From Lachnospiraceae bacterium AC2028 (GTDB lineage Bacteria; Bacillota; Clostridia; Lachnospirales; Lachnospiraceae), in contig JNJD01000008.1 of the NCBI GenBank assembly GCA_000702685.1, forward strand, positions 75,223 to 139,222: a DNA stretch of 64,000 nt, in the 5' to 3' direction. Positions 24,810 to 32,947 of this stretch are shown one piece after another. Within the stretch, counting starts at the first letter, position 1; each line of letters starts with the position of its first letter. Under the pieces are notes generated by a model, which was not told the DNA's origin, made no database searches, and worked only from the letters and a program-made list of their open reading frames with translations. The position numbers and the translations under genes were made by a program.

Positions 24810-26037
24810 TGATGAGATCGTTGTCAGAGAGGGAATAAGAGAATCTTTTCCGTGGGATGAAACTCCCTATACACTGGTTGGAGAAGCGCCCGACGGCGAA
24901 ATGGCTCTTCCCATCATCCGCGACACGAATCCCGACATAGTCATAACGGATATCAAGATGCCATTTATGGACGGCATCGAACTCTGCAGAACGCTCCGCG
25001 CACAGATGCCCTGGATCGGCATCATCGTACTCAGCGGATATGACGAATTCGAATATGCGCGCCAGTGCCTTCAGCTCGGCGTCCGTGAATATCTCGTAAA
25101 GCCCATCAATTCCGAGAACTTAAGGGAAGCTCTCGACAAGGTCAGCAAGCAGCTCGAGGATGAAAGAAAAGCCATAGAGCATGCCGCAAGCCTCCGGACC
25201 CGTCTCGGTAACGATGAACAGCTTGTAAAAGAAAAACTCATAGCATCCCTTTATTCCGAAGACGCAGCGGCGGAAGATTCCCGCAACGTACTCAAGCATC
25301 TCGAGACCATGGGATGCAACTGCATCGCGCCTTTCTATGCCGTTGTCGATGCGGCTTACAAGCCTCTCAGCGAAGGACAGGAAGTTGCTTATGCTTTATC
25401 CGAAGGCAGCGGAGGTGTGATGTATGCTACGCCTACAAGGACAGGGTCCGCACTTTTAGTTCTCGGGGATACCGCGGAAGATGCGGAGGAGAGAGCATAT
25501 GCTTTTGCGGCATCACTTGTAAGGGAGCTGGAGAGAGTCGGAGGAAGCGAGATAAGAGTGGGTATCGGCGATATCGTTGATGCTCCCGAAGATATCTTAA
25601 AAAGCTTCAAGACCGCACGTCACATAAGACATATCCTTGTCGACCGCTCGGATGAAAAGTCCGTCATACTCGGAACAAGGGAGATGGGTGAGGTATCCGA
25701 TGATGCCAACCCTTCCGTTATCAGTGAAGCCAAGCTCTATATGTCACAGCATTTTACGGATCCCAATCTTATGCTCCAGGATGTTGCAAAGGCCGTAGGC
25801 ATGAGCAACAGCCGCTTTTCAACCGTCTTTTCACAGATGAGCGGACAGACCTTCACTGAGTATCTTATCTATCTCAGGCTAAACAAAGCCAAGGAAATGC
25901 TGCGCACAACCAACACAAAGAGTTCTCAGATAGCAAGGGAATCGGGATACAACGACTCCCACTATTTCAGTTATATTTTCAAAAAGAATACCGGGATCAC
26001 ACCTTCCGAGTATCGTCAGCAGTATCAGAACGAATAA
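24790..26037 (+). CDS. YesN-type response regulator with AraC DNA-binding domain
   Basis: 415 residues. The receiver domain (1-120) has the acidic pair ADDE, the phosphorylation site VITDIKMPFMDGIE (Asp), SGYDEFEYA and the Lys in LVKPI. A central region of about 170 residues separates it from a C-terminal AraC domain (about 312-412) with AKAVGMSNSRFSTVFSQMSG and ARESGYNDSHYFSYIFKKNT. It probably activates the transporter that starts 180 bases downstream, where paired direct repeats occur. Confidence 0.93.
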   Translation: MKVFLADDEIVVREGIRESFPWDETPYTLVGEAPDGEMALPIIRDTNPDIVITDIKMPFMDGIELCRTLRAQMPWIGIIVLSGYDEFEYARQCLQLGVREYLVKPINSENLREALDKVSKQLEDERKAIEHAASLRTRLGNDEQLVKEKLIASLYSEDAAAEDSRNVLKHLETMGCNCIAPFYAVVDAAYKPLSEGQEVAYALSEGSGGVMYATPTRTGSALLVLGDTAEDAEERAYAFAASLVRELERVGGSEIRVGIGDIVDAPEDILKSFKTARHIRHILVDRSDEKSVILGTREMGEVSDDANPSVISEAKLYMSQHFTDPNLMLQDVAKAVGMSNSRFSTVFSQMSGQTFTEYLIYLRLNKAKEMLRTTNTKSSQIARESGYNDSHYFSYIFKKNTGITPSEYRQQYQNE

Positions 26038-26108
26038 AATCTAACCTCATAAAATCAAATCTAACCATCTCAAAATAAAAATCCACCGTTTTCTAAACAC
26101 TTTCTAAA
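26037..26108 (+). promoter_or_regulatory. Candidate binding sites for the YesN-type regulator
   Basis: The 10-mer AAATCTAACC occurs at 26037-26046 and 26057-26066, exactly 20 bases apart. TTTCTAAA occurs at 26090-26097 and 26101-26108, 11 bases apart. Direct repeats spaced by one or two helical turns upstream of a promoter are typical for AraC-type activators. The block lies 110-180 bases before the binding-protein gene. No convincing -35/-10 pair is visible, as expected for an activated promoter. Confidence 0.55.
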
Positions 26109-26216
26109 AAGCGGAATTATTTTGAACCAAGTCGAAATGATGCTCCATTTACCGGGCCCTTTACGTGTTTTATCGTAATGTCATACCGCATAGGGCGGAG
26201 AAATGGAGGAACATTT

Positions 26217-27179
26217 ATGAAGAGGTTTAAAGCATTGGCTATAACAGCAGTACTTGCTCTTACATTCGTACTTGCTGCTTGTGGCAAATCCGGAAACGGA
26301 TCGGGACCCATCAAGGTAGGCGTTATCAACAACCCTCCTTCAGAGTCCGGATATCGTGAGGCAAACGTTAAGGACATGGAAGCTGTTTTCTCAGCTGAGA
26401 ACGGCTACGAGCTCAAGACCTTCTACAGCATCAAGAACGATGAGCAGCTTCAGGCAGCTCAGGGCTTCATCACCGAAGGCGTTGACTATCTCCTTATCTC
26501 AGCAGCTGAGACCACCGGTTGGGACGAAGTTCTCACCAAGGCTAAGGAAGCAGGCGTTAAGGTTTACATCTTCGACCGTAAGATCGATGTTGACGAGAGC
26601 CTTTACGAAGCAGCAGTCATCTCCAACATGGCAGCTGAAGGCGACACTGCAGTACAGTGGCTCCTTGACCAGAATCTTCCTGAGTACAACGTAATCCATA
26701 TCCAGGGTGCTATGGGTTCGGACGCTCAGATCGGACGTACCGGCGCTCTTCAGGCTCAGTTCGACAACGGCACCATGCACTGCGTAGTTCAGCAGACTGC
26801 TACCTGGGACGAAGCAGAAGCTAAGAACATCGTTGAGTCAGTCATCAACAGCGGCGAGTCCTTCAACGTTATCTATGCAGAGAACGACGGAATGGCTAAG
26901 GGCGCTGTAGCAGCACTCGACGAGCACGGAATCACTCACGGCGTAGGCGGACAGGTTGTTGTTATGGGCTTTGACTGCAACAAGTGGGCTCTCAGAGAAC
27001 TTAAGGACGGCGCTTGGAACTACGACGGACAGTGCTCACCTTTCCAGGCTCAGATCATCAGCGATCTCATCAAGGGCGTTAATACCACCAGCGATAAGAT
27101 CATCATCAACGAAGAGAAGGGATTTGACGCTACTACCATTACCGATAGCGATATCGAAAAATACGGACTCGGCGAATAA
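26217..27179 (+). CDS. Sugar ABC transporter substrate-binding lipoprotein
   Basis: 320 residues from ATG 26217, with tggagga 8 bases upstream. The signal ends at the lipobox LAACGKSG (Cys near residue 22). The fold is the ribose/galactofuranose-binding type (VGVINNPPSESGYREANVKD, WDEVLTKAKEAGVKVYIFDR, NVIYAENDGMAKGA). Codon use is strongly biased to ctc, cag, gct and aag, unlike neighbours, and indicates very high expression. It delivers sugar to the permeases encoded downstream. The exact sugar cannot be read; a furanose form of arabinose or galactose is suggested by YtfQ-like features and the GH43 gene. Confidence 0.92.
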   Translation: MKRFKALAITAVLALTFVLAACGKSGNGSGPIKVGVINNPPSESGYREANVKDMEAVFSAENGYELKTFYSIKNDEQLQAAQGFITEGVDYLLISAAETTGWDEVLTKAKEAGVKVYIFDRKIDVDESLYEAAVISNMAAEGDTAVQWLLDQNLPEYNVIHIQGAMGSDAQIGRTGALQAQFDNGTMHCVVQQTATWDEAEAKNIVESVINSGESFNVIYAENDGMAKGAVAALDEHGITHGVGGQVVVMGFDCNKWALRELKDGAWNYDGQCSPFQAQIISDLIKGVNTTSDKIIINEEKGFDATTITDSDIEKYGLGE

Positions 27180-27201
27180 TATTTGATCAGTCCGGCCTTT
27201 C

Positions 27202-27244
27202 ACACAGCTGAGCTGAAACCTTTACCGGCTCAGCTGTGTTTTTT
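27202..27244 (+). terminator. Intercistronic terminator between binding protein and ATPase
   Basis: acacagctgagc (27202-27213) and gctcagctgtgt (27228-27239) form a perfect 12-bp stem followed by six T. It should stop most transcripts after the binding-protein gene and so set a high binding-protein to permease ratio. Confidence 0.85.
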
Positions 27245-27268
27245 AAAGAGTGTTAGGAGGTACAGATT

Positions 27269-28786
27269 ATGCAGACGGATCCCTTATTGCAGATGCGTCA
27301 CATAGTAAAGATATTTCCCGGTGTACTTGCCTTGAACGGCGTGGATTTTACTCTCAGAAGAGGTGAGATACATGCGCTCATGGGAGAGAACGGCGCGGGA
27401 AAATCAACCCTGATCAAGGTCCTCACCGGTGTATATCCCAGTGACGGCGGCGAGATCAAGGTTGACGGACAGGTCATAAGCATCAAGTCCCCTCAGGATG
27501 CTCAGATGCACGGTATCAGTACCGTTTACCAGGAGATCACTCTCTGTCCCAATCTGACCGTTGCGGAAAATATGTTCATCGGTCGTGAGGACAGTGTTTG
27601 GATAAATCGTAAGGATTATGAAAAAAGAGCGGACGAGATTCTTTCCAATCTCGGTATTCCCGCAAGAAGCACACAGGAGCTCGGAAACTGCTCCCTCGCC
27701 GTACAGCAGATGGTCGCCATCGCACGTGCGGTTGATATGAGATGTAAGGTTCTCATTCTCGACGAGCCTACATCTTCACTCGATGACAAAGAAGTTAACA
27801 TGCTCTTCGACCTCATGAGAGACCTTAAGTCCAAAGGGGTCGGGATCATTTTCGTTACACATTTCCTTGAACAGGTCTACGAAGTCAGCGATCGAATCAC
27901 CGTTCTCAGAAACGGCGAGCTGGTCGGAGAATATACGGTAGAGGAACTTCCCCAGGTTGAACTTGTTTCCAAGATGATCGGCAAGGAACTCGGCGAGCTT
28001 TCATCAATGAATGAGCCCCAGGATTCCGAAGCCGAAAAGAAGGAAGTCTTCTATGAAGCCGAAAATCTTTCAAGCAGTGACGCGCTTCCCTTCGATTTCA
28101 AGATCAGAAAAGGCGAAGTCAACGGCTTTACCGGACTCCTCGGTTCCGGAAGAAGTGAGAGCGTAAGAGCGATCTTCGGTGCCGATAAGGTTACCGGCGG
28201 AAAGGTGAAGATAAACGGTAAGAACGTCACCATAACCAAGCCCATCGAAGCAATGCGTAACGGCATAGGTTATCTTGCCGAAGACAGAAAGCGAGACGGA
28301 ATAATCGCCGACCTGAGCGTGAGGGAAAACATCATCCTCGCACTCCAGGTCATGAACGGTATCTTAAGACCGATCAGCAGGAGCGAAGCCGAAAGCTATG
28401 CGGATGAATATATAAAGATGCTCAACATCAAGACCGCAAGCAGGGAGACTCCTGTCGGTTCGCTCAGCGGAGGAAACCAGCAGAAGGTCATCCTTGCAAG
28501 ATGGCTCCTTACTCATCCCGAATATCTGATCCTCGATGAACCTACCAGAGGAATCGATGTCGGTACCAAGCTCGAGATCCAGAAGCTCGTGCTCAAGCTT
28601 GCGGAAGACGGAGTAAGTGTCACGTTCATTTCTTCGGAGATAGAAGAGATGCTCAGAACCTGTTCGAGACTTGTTGTCATGCGCGACAGGCATATCGTCG
28701 GAGAACTCAAAGGAAGTGATCTGAACCAGACCAAGGTAATGCAGACTATAGCGGGAGGAGAGTCGAAAGATGAAGAGCAAATTTAA
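27269..28786 (+). CDS. Sugar ABC transporter ATPase (two ABC domains, RbsA/YtfR type)
   Basis: 505 residues with tandem ABC domains. The first has Walker A GENGAGKSTL (about residue 38), signature NCSLAVQQMVAIARAVDM and Walker B VLILDEPTSSLDD. The second has a degenerate Walker A (GLLGSGRSES), signature GSLSGGNQQKVILARWLL and Walker B LILDEPTRGIDVG. This asymmetry is usual for the monosaccharide importers. The strong site aggagg lies 8 bases before ATG. It energises the two permeases that follow with overlapping frames. Confidence 0.95.
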   Translation: MQTDPLLQMRHIVKIFPGVLALNGVDFTLRRGEIHALMGENGAGKSTLIKVLTGVYPSDGGEIKVDGQVISIKSPQDAQMHGISTVYQEITLCPNLTVAENMFIGREDSVWINRKDYEKRADEILSNLGIPARSTQELGNCSLAVQQMVAIARAVDMRCKVLILDEPTSSLDDKEVNMLFDLMRDLKSKGVGIIFVTHFLEQVYEVSDRITVLRNGELVGEYTVEELPQVELVSKMIGKELGELSSMNEPQDSEAEKKEVFYEAENLSSSDALPFDFKIRKGEVNGFTGLLGSGRSESVRAIFGADKVTGGKVKINGKNVTITKPIEAMRNGIGYLAEDRKRDGIIADLSVRENIILALQVMNGILRPISRSEAESYADEYIKMLNIKTASRETPVGSLSGGNQQKVILARWLLTHPEYLILDEPTRGIDVGTKLEIQKLVLKLAEDGVSVTFISSEIEEMLRTCSRLVVMRDRHIVGELKGSDLNQTKVMQTIAGGESKDEEQI

Positions 28787-29852
28787 AAAGATCTTCGCCG
28801 GCGGCCTCGGCCAGCTGACTATCCCCCTGATAGCGATAGCCCTGCTCGTTATCTTCAACCTGATCAGGGATCCGTCATTCTTCAGCATCACCTTTTCACA
28901 TAATAATGATGGCAATACGATCATAGAGGGAAATCTCATCAGTATCATAAACGGTGCCAGCGAACTTGCAATCCTTGCAATGGGGATGACGCTTGTCACG
29001 GCAGCCTGCAGAGGACAGGATATCTCGGTAGGAGCAGCAGCGGCGATCGCAGGCAGTGTATTCGTCAAGGTCCTTAAGGCGTTCTCGGTGATCAATCCCG
29101 GAACCGTCATCTTCGCATTCATTTGCTCATGCATAGTCGCTATGCTCTTCGGTTGCTTCAACGGAGTGCTTGTTGCGGTGTTCAAGATACAGCCGATGAT
29201 AGCGACGCTGATACTATATACATGCGGACGTTCCATAGCATACTGGATCAACGGCGGTGCAACCCCTAACGTAAAAAGCCACATCCTCAGCGGTATCGGA
29301 AGCTTCATACCGGGCATTCCCATTCCCACACCCGTTCTGATAGTAATACTTATGGCTGTGATCTTTATGCTGGTGTTCCGTTTTACATCACTTGAACTTC
29401 TCACACAGTCCGTAGGTATCAACGAGAGCGCTGCTAAGCTCAACGGTATCAATTCGACATTCATCAAGCTCCTTTCATTCATAATCCTCGGCGTCTGCGT
29501 GTGCGTAGCCGGAATGATCGGCGTGTGCAGACTCGGTCTCATCAACCACGAGACACTGCTCATTGATGTTGAGATGGATACGATCCTTGCCGTTGCGATC
29601 GGCGGTAATAATCTCGGCGGCGGCAAGTTCAAGATAAGCGGATCCATCATCGGTGCATATGTCATCCAGATGCTCACCACAACGCTCTATGCGATGAAGG
29701 TTTCATCCACCGACGTCAAGGCTTACAAGGCTATCGTCATAGTCCTTCTCGTTGTAATCGGTTCTCCCGTTGTAAAGAGGGAATTCGATAAGGTCGTTCG
29801 GAATATGAAGGCTAAGAAAAAATCTGTTTCGAAAGGAGCGGCCGAGTCATGA
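28770..29852 (+). CDS. Sugar ABC transporter permease 1 (YtfT type)
   Basis: 360 residues of the BPD_transp_2 family with about ten hydrophobic segments. Key segments are LAILAMGMTLVTAACRGQDISVGA and ILAVAIGGNNLGGGKFKISGS, the conserved EAA-like region facing the ATPase. An extended loop with FSHNNDGNTIIEG is present near the start. It overlaps the ATPase gene by 17 bases. Confidence 0.94.
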   Translation: MKSKFKKIFAGGLGQLTIPLIAIALLVIFNLIRDPSFFSITFSHNNDGNTIIEGNLISIINGASELAILAMGMTLVTAACRGQDISVGAAAAIAGSVFVKVLKAFSVINPGTVIFAFICSCIVAMLFGCFNGVLVAVFKIQPMIATLILYTCGRSIAYWINGGATPNVKSHILSGIGSFIPGIPIPTPVLIVILMAVIFMLVFRFTSLELLTQSVGINESAAKLNGINSTFIKLLSFIILGVCVCVAGMIGVCRLGLINHETLLIDVEMDTILAVAIGGNNLGGGKFKISGSIIGAYVIQMLTTTLYAMKVSSTDVKAYKAIVIVLLVVIGSPVVKREFDKVVRNMKAKKKSVSKGAAES

Positions 29853-30892
29853 AAACGAAGAAATTCAGAGAGCCCCTTACGAATACACAGCTTCTGATGA
29901 CCATAACGATATGCATCTTTTTCGCTATGTACATCCTTTCGATGATCTTTCTCGGCGGAGGTTTCCTCCGCCCCCAGCAGATCTTCGATATGCTCAACGA
30001 CAATGCCAGCCTCATCATCGTATCCCTGGGTCTTACTATCGTCATGATAGGCGGCGGTATTGACATAAGTGTCGGCGCGGTAACTTCACTCGTAGTCATG
30101 AGCTGCGTTCTCTACCTGAACAAAGGCGGAAGCGTGATAGGATCCGCACTCCTTGCGATCGGCATAGGACTTGCTTTCGGCATAGTTCAGGGCCTGCTCA
30201 TCAGCTACCTTGATATCCAGCCTTTCATAGTAACCCTTGCCGGAATGTTCTTTGCAAGAGGCTTTACCACGATCCTTTCCATCGACCCCCAGAAGGTCGC
30301 TCACGCAGGGTTTGAAGCGCTAAGAGGCACCAAACTCAAGATCTCCTGGCTCGGGTATACGGCCAATAACGGAAATGTGGTCCCCGGTACGATCGAACTC
30401 GGAGTATTCATTGCACTCCTTTGCTTTGTATTCGTATTCATACTTCTCAAGTTCTTAAAGCTCGGCCGTGCATTCTATGCACTCGGCGGAAACCAGACAA
30501 GCGCCCTGATGCTGGGTATCAACGTTAAGAGGACCAGATTCCTGTCCTATCTTATCTGCGGCATGCTCAGCGGAATCTCGGGATTTGTCTTTATGATGCA
30601 TACGGGCGCAGGAAATGCTACCAACGCTGCCGGTATGGAAATGAATGCCATTGCTTCCTCCATCATAGGTGGCACTCTTCTTACCGGCGGTGTAGGAGAT
30701 GTGGTCGGTACGTTCTTCGGAACCCTGACTCTTACCACCATCAAGAAGATCGTCGTTGCCAGCGGACTCAACGATCCCTGGTGGCAGAGCATCACCACAG
30801 GTGGAATGCTTTGCTTCTTCATTCTGCTCCAGAGCATCGTCCTCAATCAGAGGTCGAAAAAGAAGACCGGAAAGTCCGAAAAGAACAAGTAA
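29849..30892 (+). CDS. Sugar ABC transporter permease 2 (YjfF type)
   Basis: 347 residues, second member of the BPD_transp_2 pair, with eight to ten helices. Segments LIIVSLGLTIVMIGGGIDIS and MEMNAIASSIIGGTLLTGGV are typical. The start overlaps the stop of permease 1 by four bases (ATGA). Two different permeases plus a double ATPase match the YtfQRT-YjfF arrangement that imports galactofuranose in E. coli, and arabinofuranose-type systems elsewhere. Confidence 0.94.
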   Translation: MKTKKFREPLTNTQLLMTITICIFFAMYILSMIFLGGGFLRPQQIFDMLNDNASLIIVSLGLTIVMIGGGIDISVGAVTSLVVMSCVLYLNKGGSVIGSALLAIGIGLAFGIVQGLLISYLDIQPFIVTLAGMFFARGFTTILSIDPQKVAHAGFEALRGTKLKISWLGYTANNGNVVPGTIELGVFIALLCFVFVFILLKFLKLGRAFYALGGNQTSALMLGINVKRTRFLSYLICGMLSGISGFVFMMHTGAGNATNAAGMEMNAIASSIIGGTLLTGGVGDVVGTFFGTLTLTTIKKIVVASGLNDPWWQSITTGGMLCFFILLQSIVLNQRSKKKTGKSEKNK

Positions 30893-30932
30893 AATCTATC
30901 CTCCCATAGATTGTAAAGAAACCCCGTTGAGG

Positions 30933-30964
30933 GCCCGGCTTTTTGTAAAAAAAGTCGGGCTTTT
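30933..30964 (+). terminator. Terminator of the ABC transporter operon
   Basis: gcccggcttttt and aaaaagtcgggc pair over 12 positions with one G-T pair and a short loop, followed by TTTT. It lies 40 bases after the permease stop. Confidence 0.85.
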
Positions 30965-31042
30965 GACTGTAAATGGGGAGAATTGACTGAAAATGACGCA
31001 GTAAAAGCAATAAGTGAATAGAGTTTTCTTTTTCCTAAGTAA

Positions 31043-31068
31043 TATAATGGTCTCGTGATCGTATGATC
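31043..31068 (+). promoter_or_regulatory. Promoter -10 and small palindrome before GH43
   Basis: TATAAT at 31043-31048 lacks a clear -35. Just downstream, tgatc-gtat-gatca (31055-31068) is a 5-bp inverted repeat at the likely transcript start, a possible operator. The GH43 gene therefore has its own promoter after the transporter terminator. Confidence 0.45.
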
Positions 31069-31087
31069 AGTTAAAAGGAAAAAGCAA

Positions 31088-32065
31088 ATGAAACAGAGAG
31101 AACCCTTAGTAACACACATTTTTACCGCCGACCCCTCGGCACATGTTTTCGATGACAAGATCTATGTTTACCCTTCCCACGACCTTGCTCACGACGGTGA
31201 GGATGATGATGAAGGCGGAGAGTACCTGATGGAGGACTATCATGTCCTTTCACTCGATAACCTCGATGCTGACTGCGTTGATAACGGCGAAGCACTCAAC
31301 ATGAAGGATATCCCCTGGGTTGAAAAGCAGATGTGGGCTCCCGACTGCGTACGCAAGGATGGTAAGTATTACCTCTATTTCCCCGCTAAGGACCATGGCG
31401 ATGTCTTCCATATCGGTGTTGCCGTAAGCGACAGCCCCGTCGGGCCTTTCAAGGCTGAGGATAATTATATTGAAGGAAGCATGAGTATCGATCCCGCTGT
31501 CCTTATGGATGATGACGGAAGATACTATATGTATAACGGCGGACTCTGGGGCGGACAGCTCGAGAAGTGGATGACCGGAAGCTTCGTAGAGAATCCCGCT
31601 GAGATCCCCGCAGATGCACCCGCACTCGGACCCTACTTCGCAGAGCTTTCCGATGATATGAAATCATTCAAGAATGCTCCCAAGATGATTACCATTCTCG
31701 ATGAGAACGGCGAGCCCCTCAAGGCAGGAGATGAGGACAGGAGATATTTCGAAGGTCCCTGGATGCACAAGTACAACGGACTTTACTACCTGTCATATTC
31801 AACCGGAACCACCCATTATCTCGTATATGCTACCGGTGAGACCCCCGACGGTCCCTTCACCTACAGAGGCAGGATCATGGAGCCCGTTATCGGATGGACC
31901 ACCCACCACTCGATCATCGAGTATCACGGAAAGTGGTATCTCTTCTACCATGACTGTGAGATGTCGAACGGTGTAAACCACAGAAGGAACGTAAAGTACA
32001 CCGAGCTTAATTACAATCCCGACGGTACCATCGTTACCATCCATCCTTACGACCATAAGAATTAA
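31088..32065 (+). CDS. Glycoside hydrolase family 43 (beta-xylosidase / arabinofuranosidase type)
   Basis: 325 residues without signal peptide, so intracellular. The five-blade propeller catalytic residues are visible: Asp in IFTADPSAHVFDDKIYVYPS (base), Asp in MSIDPAVLMDDDG (pKa modulator) and Glu in RYFEGPWMHKYNGLYYLSYS (acid). GH43 enzymes cleave arabinofuranosides and xylosides. Location after the furanose-type importer suggests that it hydrolyses imported short oligosaccharides. Codon bias is strong, indicating high expression. Confidence 0.93.
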   Translation: MKQREPLVTHIFTADPSAHVFDDKIYVYPSHDLAHDGEDDDEGGEYLMEDYHVLSLDNLDADCVDNGEALNMKDIPWVEKQMWAPDCVRKDGKYYLYFPAKDHGDVFHIGVAVSDSPVGPFKAEDNYIEGSMSIDPAVLMDDDGRYYMYNGGLWGGQLEKWMTGSFVENPAEIPADAPALGPYFAELSDDMKSFKNAPKMITILDENGEPLKAGDEDRRYFEGPWMHKYNGLYYLSYSTGTTHYLVYATGETPDGPFTYRGRIMEPVIGWTTHHSIIEYHGKWYLFYHDCEMSNGVNHRRNVKYTELNYNPDGTIVTIHPYDHKN

Positions 32066-32071
32066 GAAATC

Positions 32072-32102
32072 AAAGGAGTTCGTGAAAGCGAACTCCTTTT
32101 TT
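32072..32102 (+). terminator. Terminator of the GH43 gene
   Basis: aaaggagttcg and cgaactccttt form an 11-bp stem with a short loop, and the T run continues to 32102. Confidence 0.9.
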
Positions 32103-32103
32103 G

Positions 32104-32112
32104 TGTTATAAT
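32104..32112 (+). promoter_or_regulatory. Extended -10 promoter of the EAL gene
   Basis: TGtTATAAT directly follows the GH43 terminator. The expected leader is about 40 bases and carries the ribosome site aagggggag before ATG 32160. Confidence 0.55.
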
Positions 32113-32159
32113 GAATGAGTACGGGATTATTTCGTATATGTATTCAAGGGGGAGTACGA

Positions 32160-32867
32160 ATGATTTATTTTGACCATCTGCCGCTGGATAAGGAGATCCT
32201 TAAGGCACTTGATGAACTGACTATCGATTATGTTTTTCAGCCGATATTCGAACCGGACGGAAAAACTGTCTATGCATGGGAAGCTCTCATGCGTCCCGCC
32301 GATAAAACGGTCACCGAACTCATTAAGGAATATATAGAAAAAGATAAGGTACATGTTCTGGAGGTTGCAACATTCTTCGGAGCGATGCAGGCTTATTTCC
32401 TCAGGGGCTATTCCCAGAGGGTTTCGATCAATTCATTCCCTTCGGACTGTATGCTTCCGGAGGAAGCTGATGCATTCTTAGAGTATTTCGGAGAAGAGAT
32501 ACGCGGTAGGATGATCATCGAAAACCTCGAATATCCCTACTTTTCCATGGAGCACTGGCTTGAAAAGAAAAGATCAGTAACCTTCATGGATAATTTGCTG
32601 TCGGTTGATGATTTCGGTATCGGCATCAATAATCTCGAACTGGTCCGTAAGATGACGCCGCACATCGTAAAGCTCGACAGGGAGCTGATCTCCGACATAG
32701 ATCACATTCCCGAGAAACAGCAGAACGTCGAAAAGCTCGTGCTTGAATTCCATTCGCTTGACATGCTCGTTGTTGCCGAAGGTGTTGAGCAGAAGGCAGA
32801 ATTCGATTATCTTGTGGGCCTCGGAGTCGATCTGTTCCAGGGCTACTATTTAGCAAGACCGGAATGA
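32160..32867 (+). CDS. EAL-domain c-di-GMP phosphodiesterase
   Basis: 235 residues, a single EAL domain. The ATG at 32160 has aagggggag at the right distance; a further in-frame ATG at 32115 lies over the promoter. Catalytic residues are in place: EALMRP (ExLxR), the Asn in VSINSFPS, Glu/Asn in MIIENLEYP, the DDFGIG loop, the Lys in HIVKLDRELI, Glu in VVAEGVEQK and Gln in LFQGYYLARP. It is soluble, so it is expected to hydrolyse c-di-GMP in the cytoplasm. No sensory domain is attached. Confidence 0.93.
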   Translation: MIYFDHLPLDKEILKALDELTIDYVFQPIFEPDGKTVYAWEALMRPADKTVTELIKEYIEKDKVHVLEVATFFGAMQAYFLRGYSQRVSINSFPSDCMLPEEADAFLEYFGEEIRGRMIIENLEYPYFSMEHWLEKKRSVTFMDNLLSVDDFGIGINNLELVRKMTPHIVKLDRELISDIDHIPEKQQNVEKLVLEFHSLDMLVVAEGVEQKAEFDYLVGLGVDLFQGYYLARPE

Positions 32868-32927
32868 GTCACGGGGACAGTCCCCACTGACTCAATACAG
32901 AGTCAGTGGGGACTGTCCCCGTGACTC
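32866..32927. repeat. Family A palindromic element, copy 1 (perfect)
   Basis: Two 28-base arms (32866-32893 and 32900-32927) are exact reverse complements with a 6-base loop. Each arm itself contains the small palindrome GGGGACAGTCCCC flanked by GAGTCA-type ends. It begins at the stop codon of the EAL gene and could act as a terminator or message-stabilising hairpin. Confidence 0.9.
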
Positions 32928-32947
32928 ATTCTTCATAGAGGATGCAT

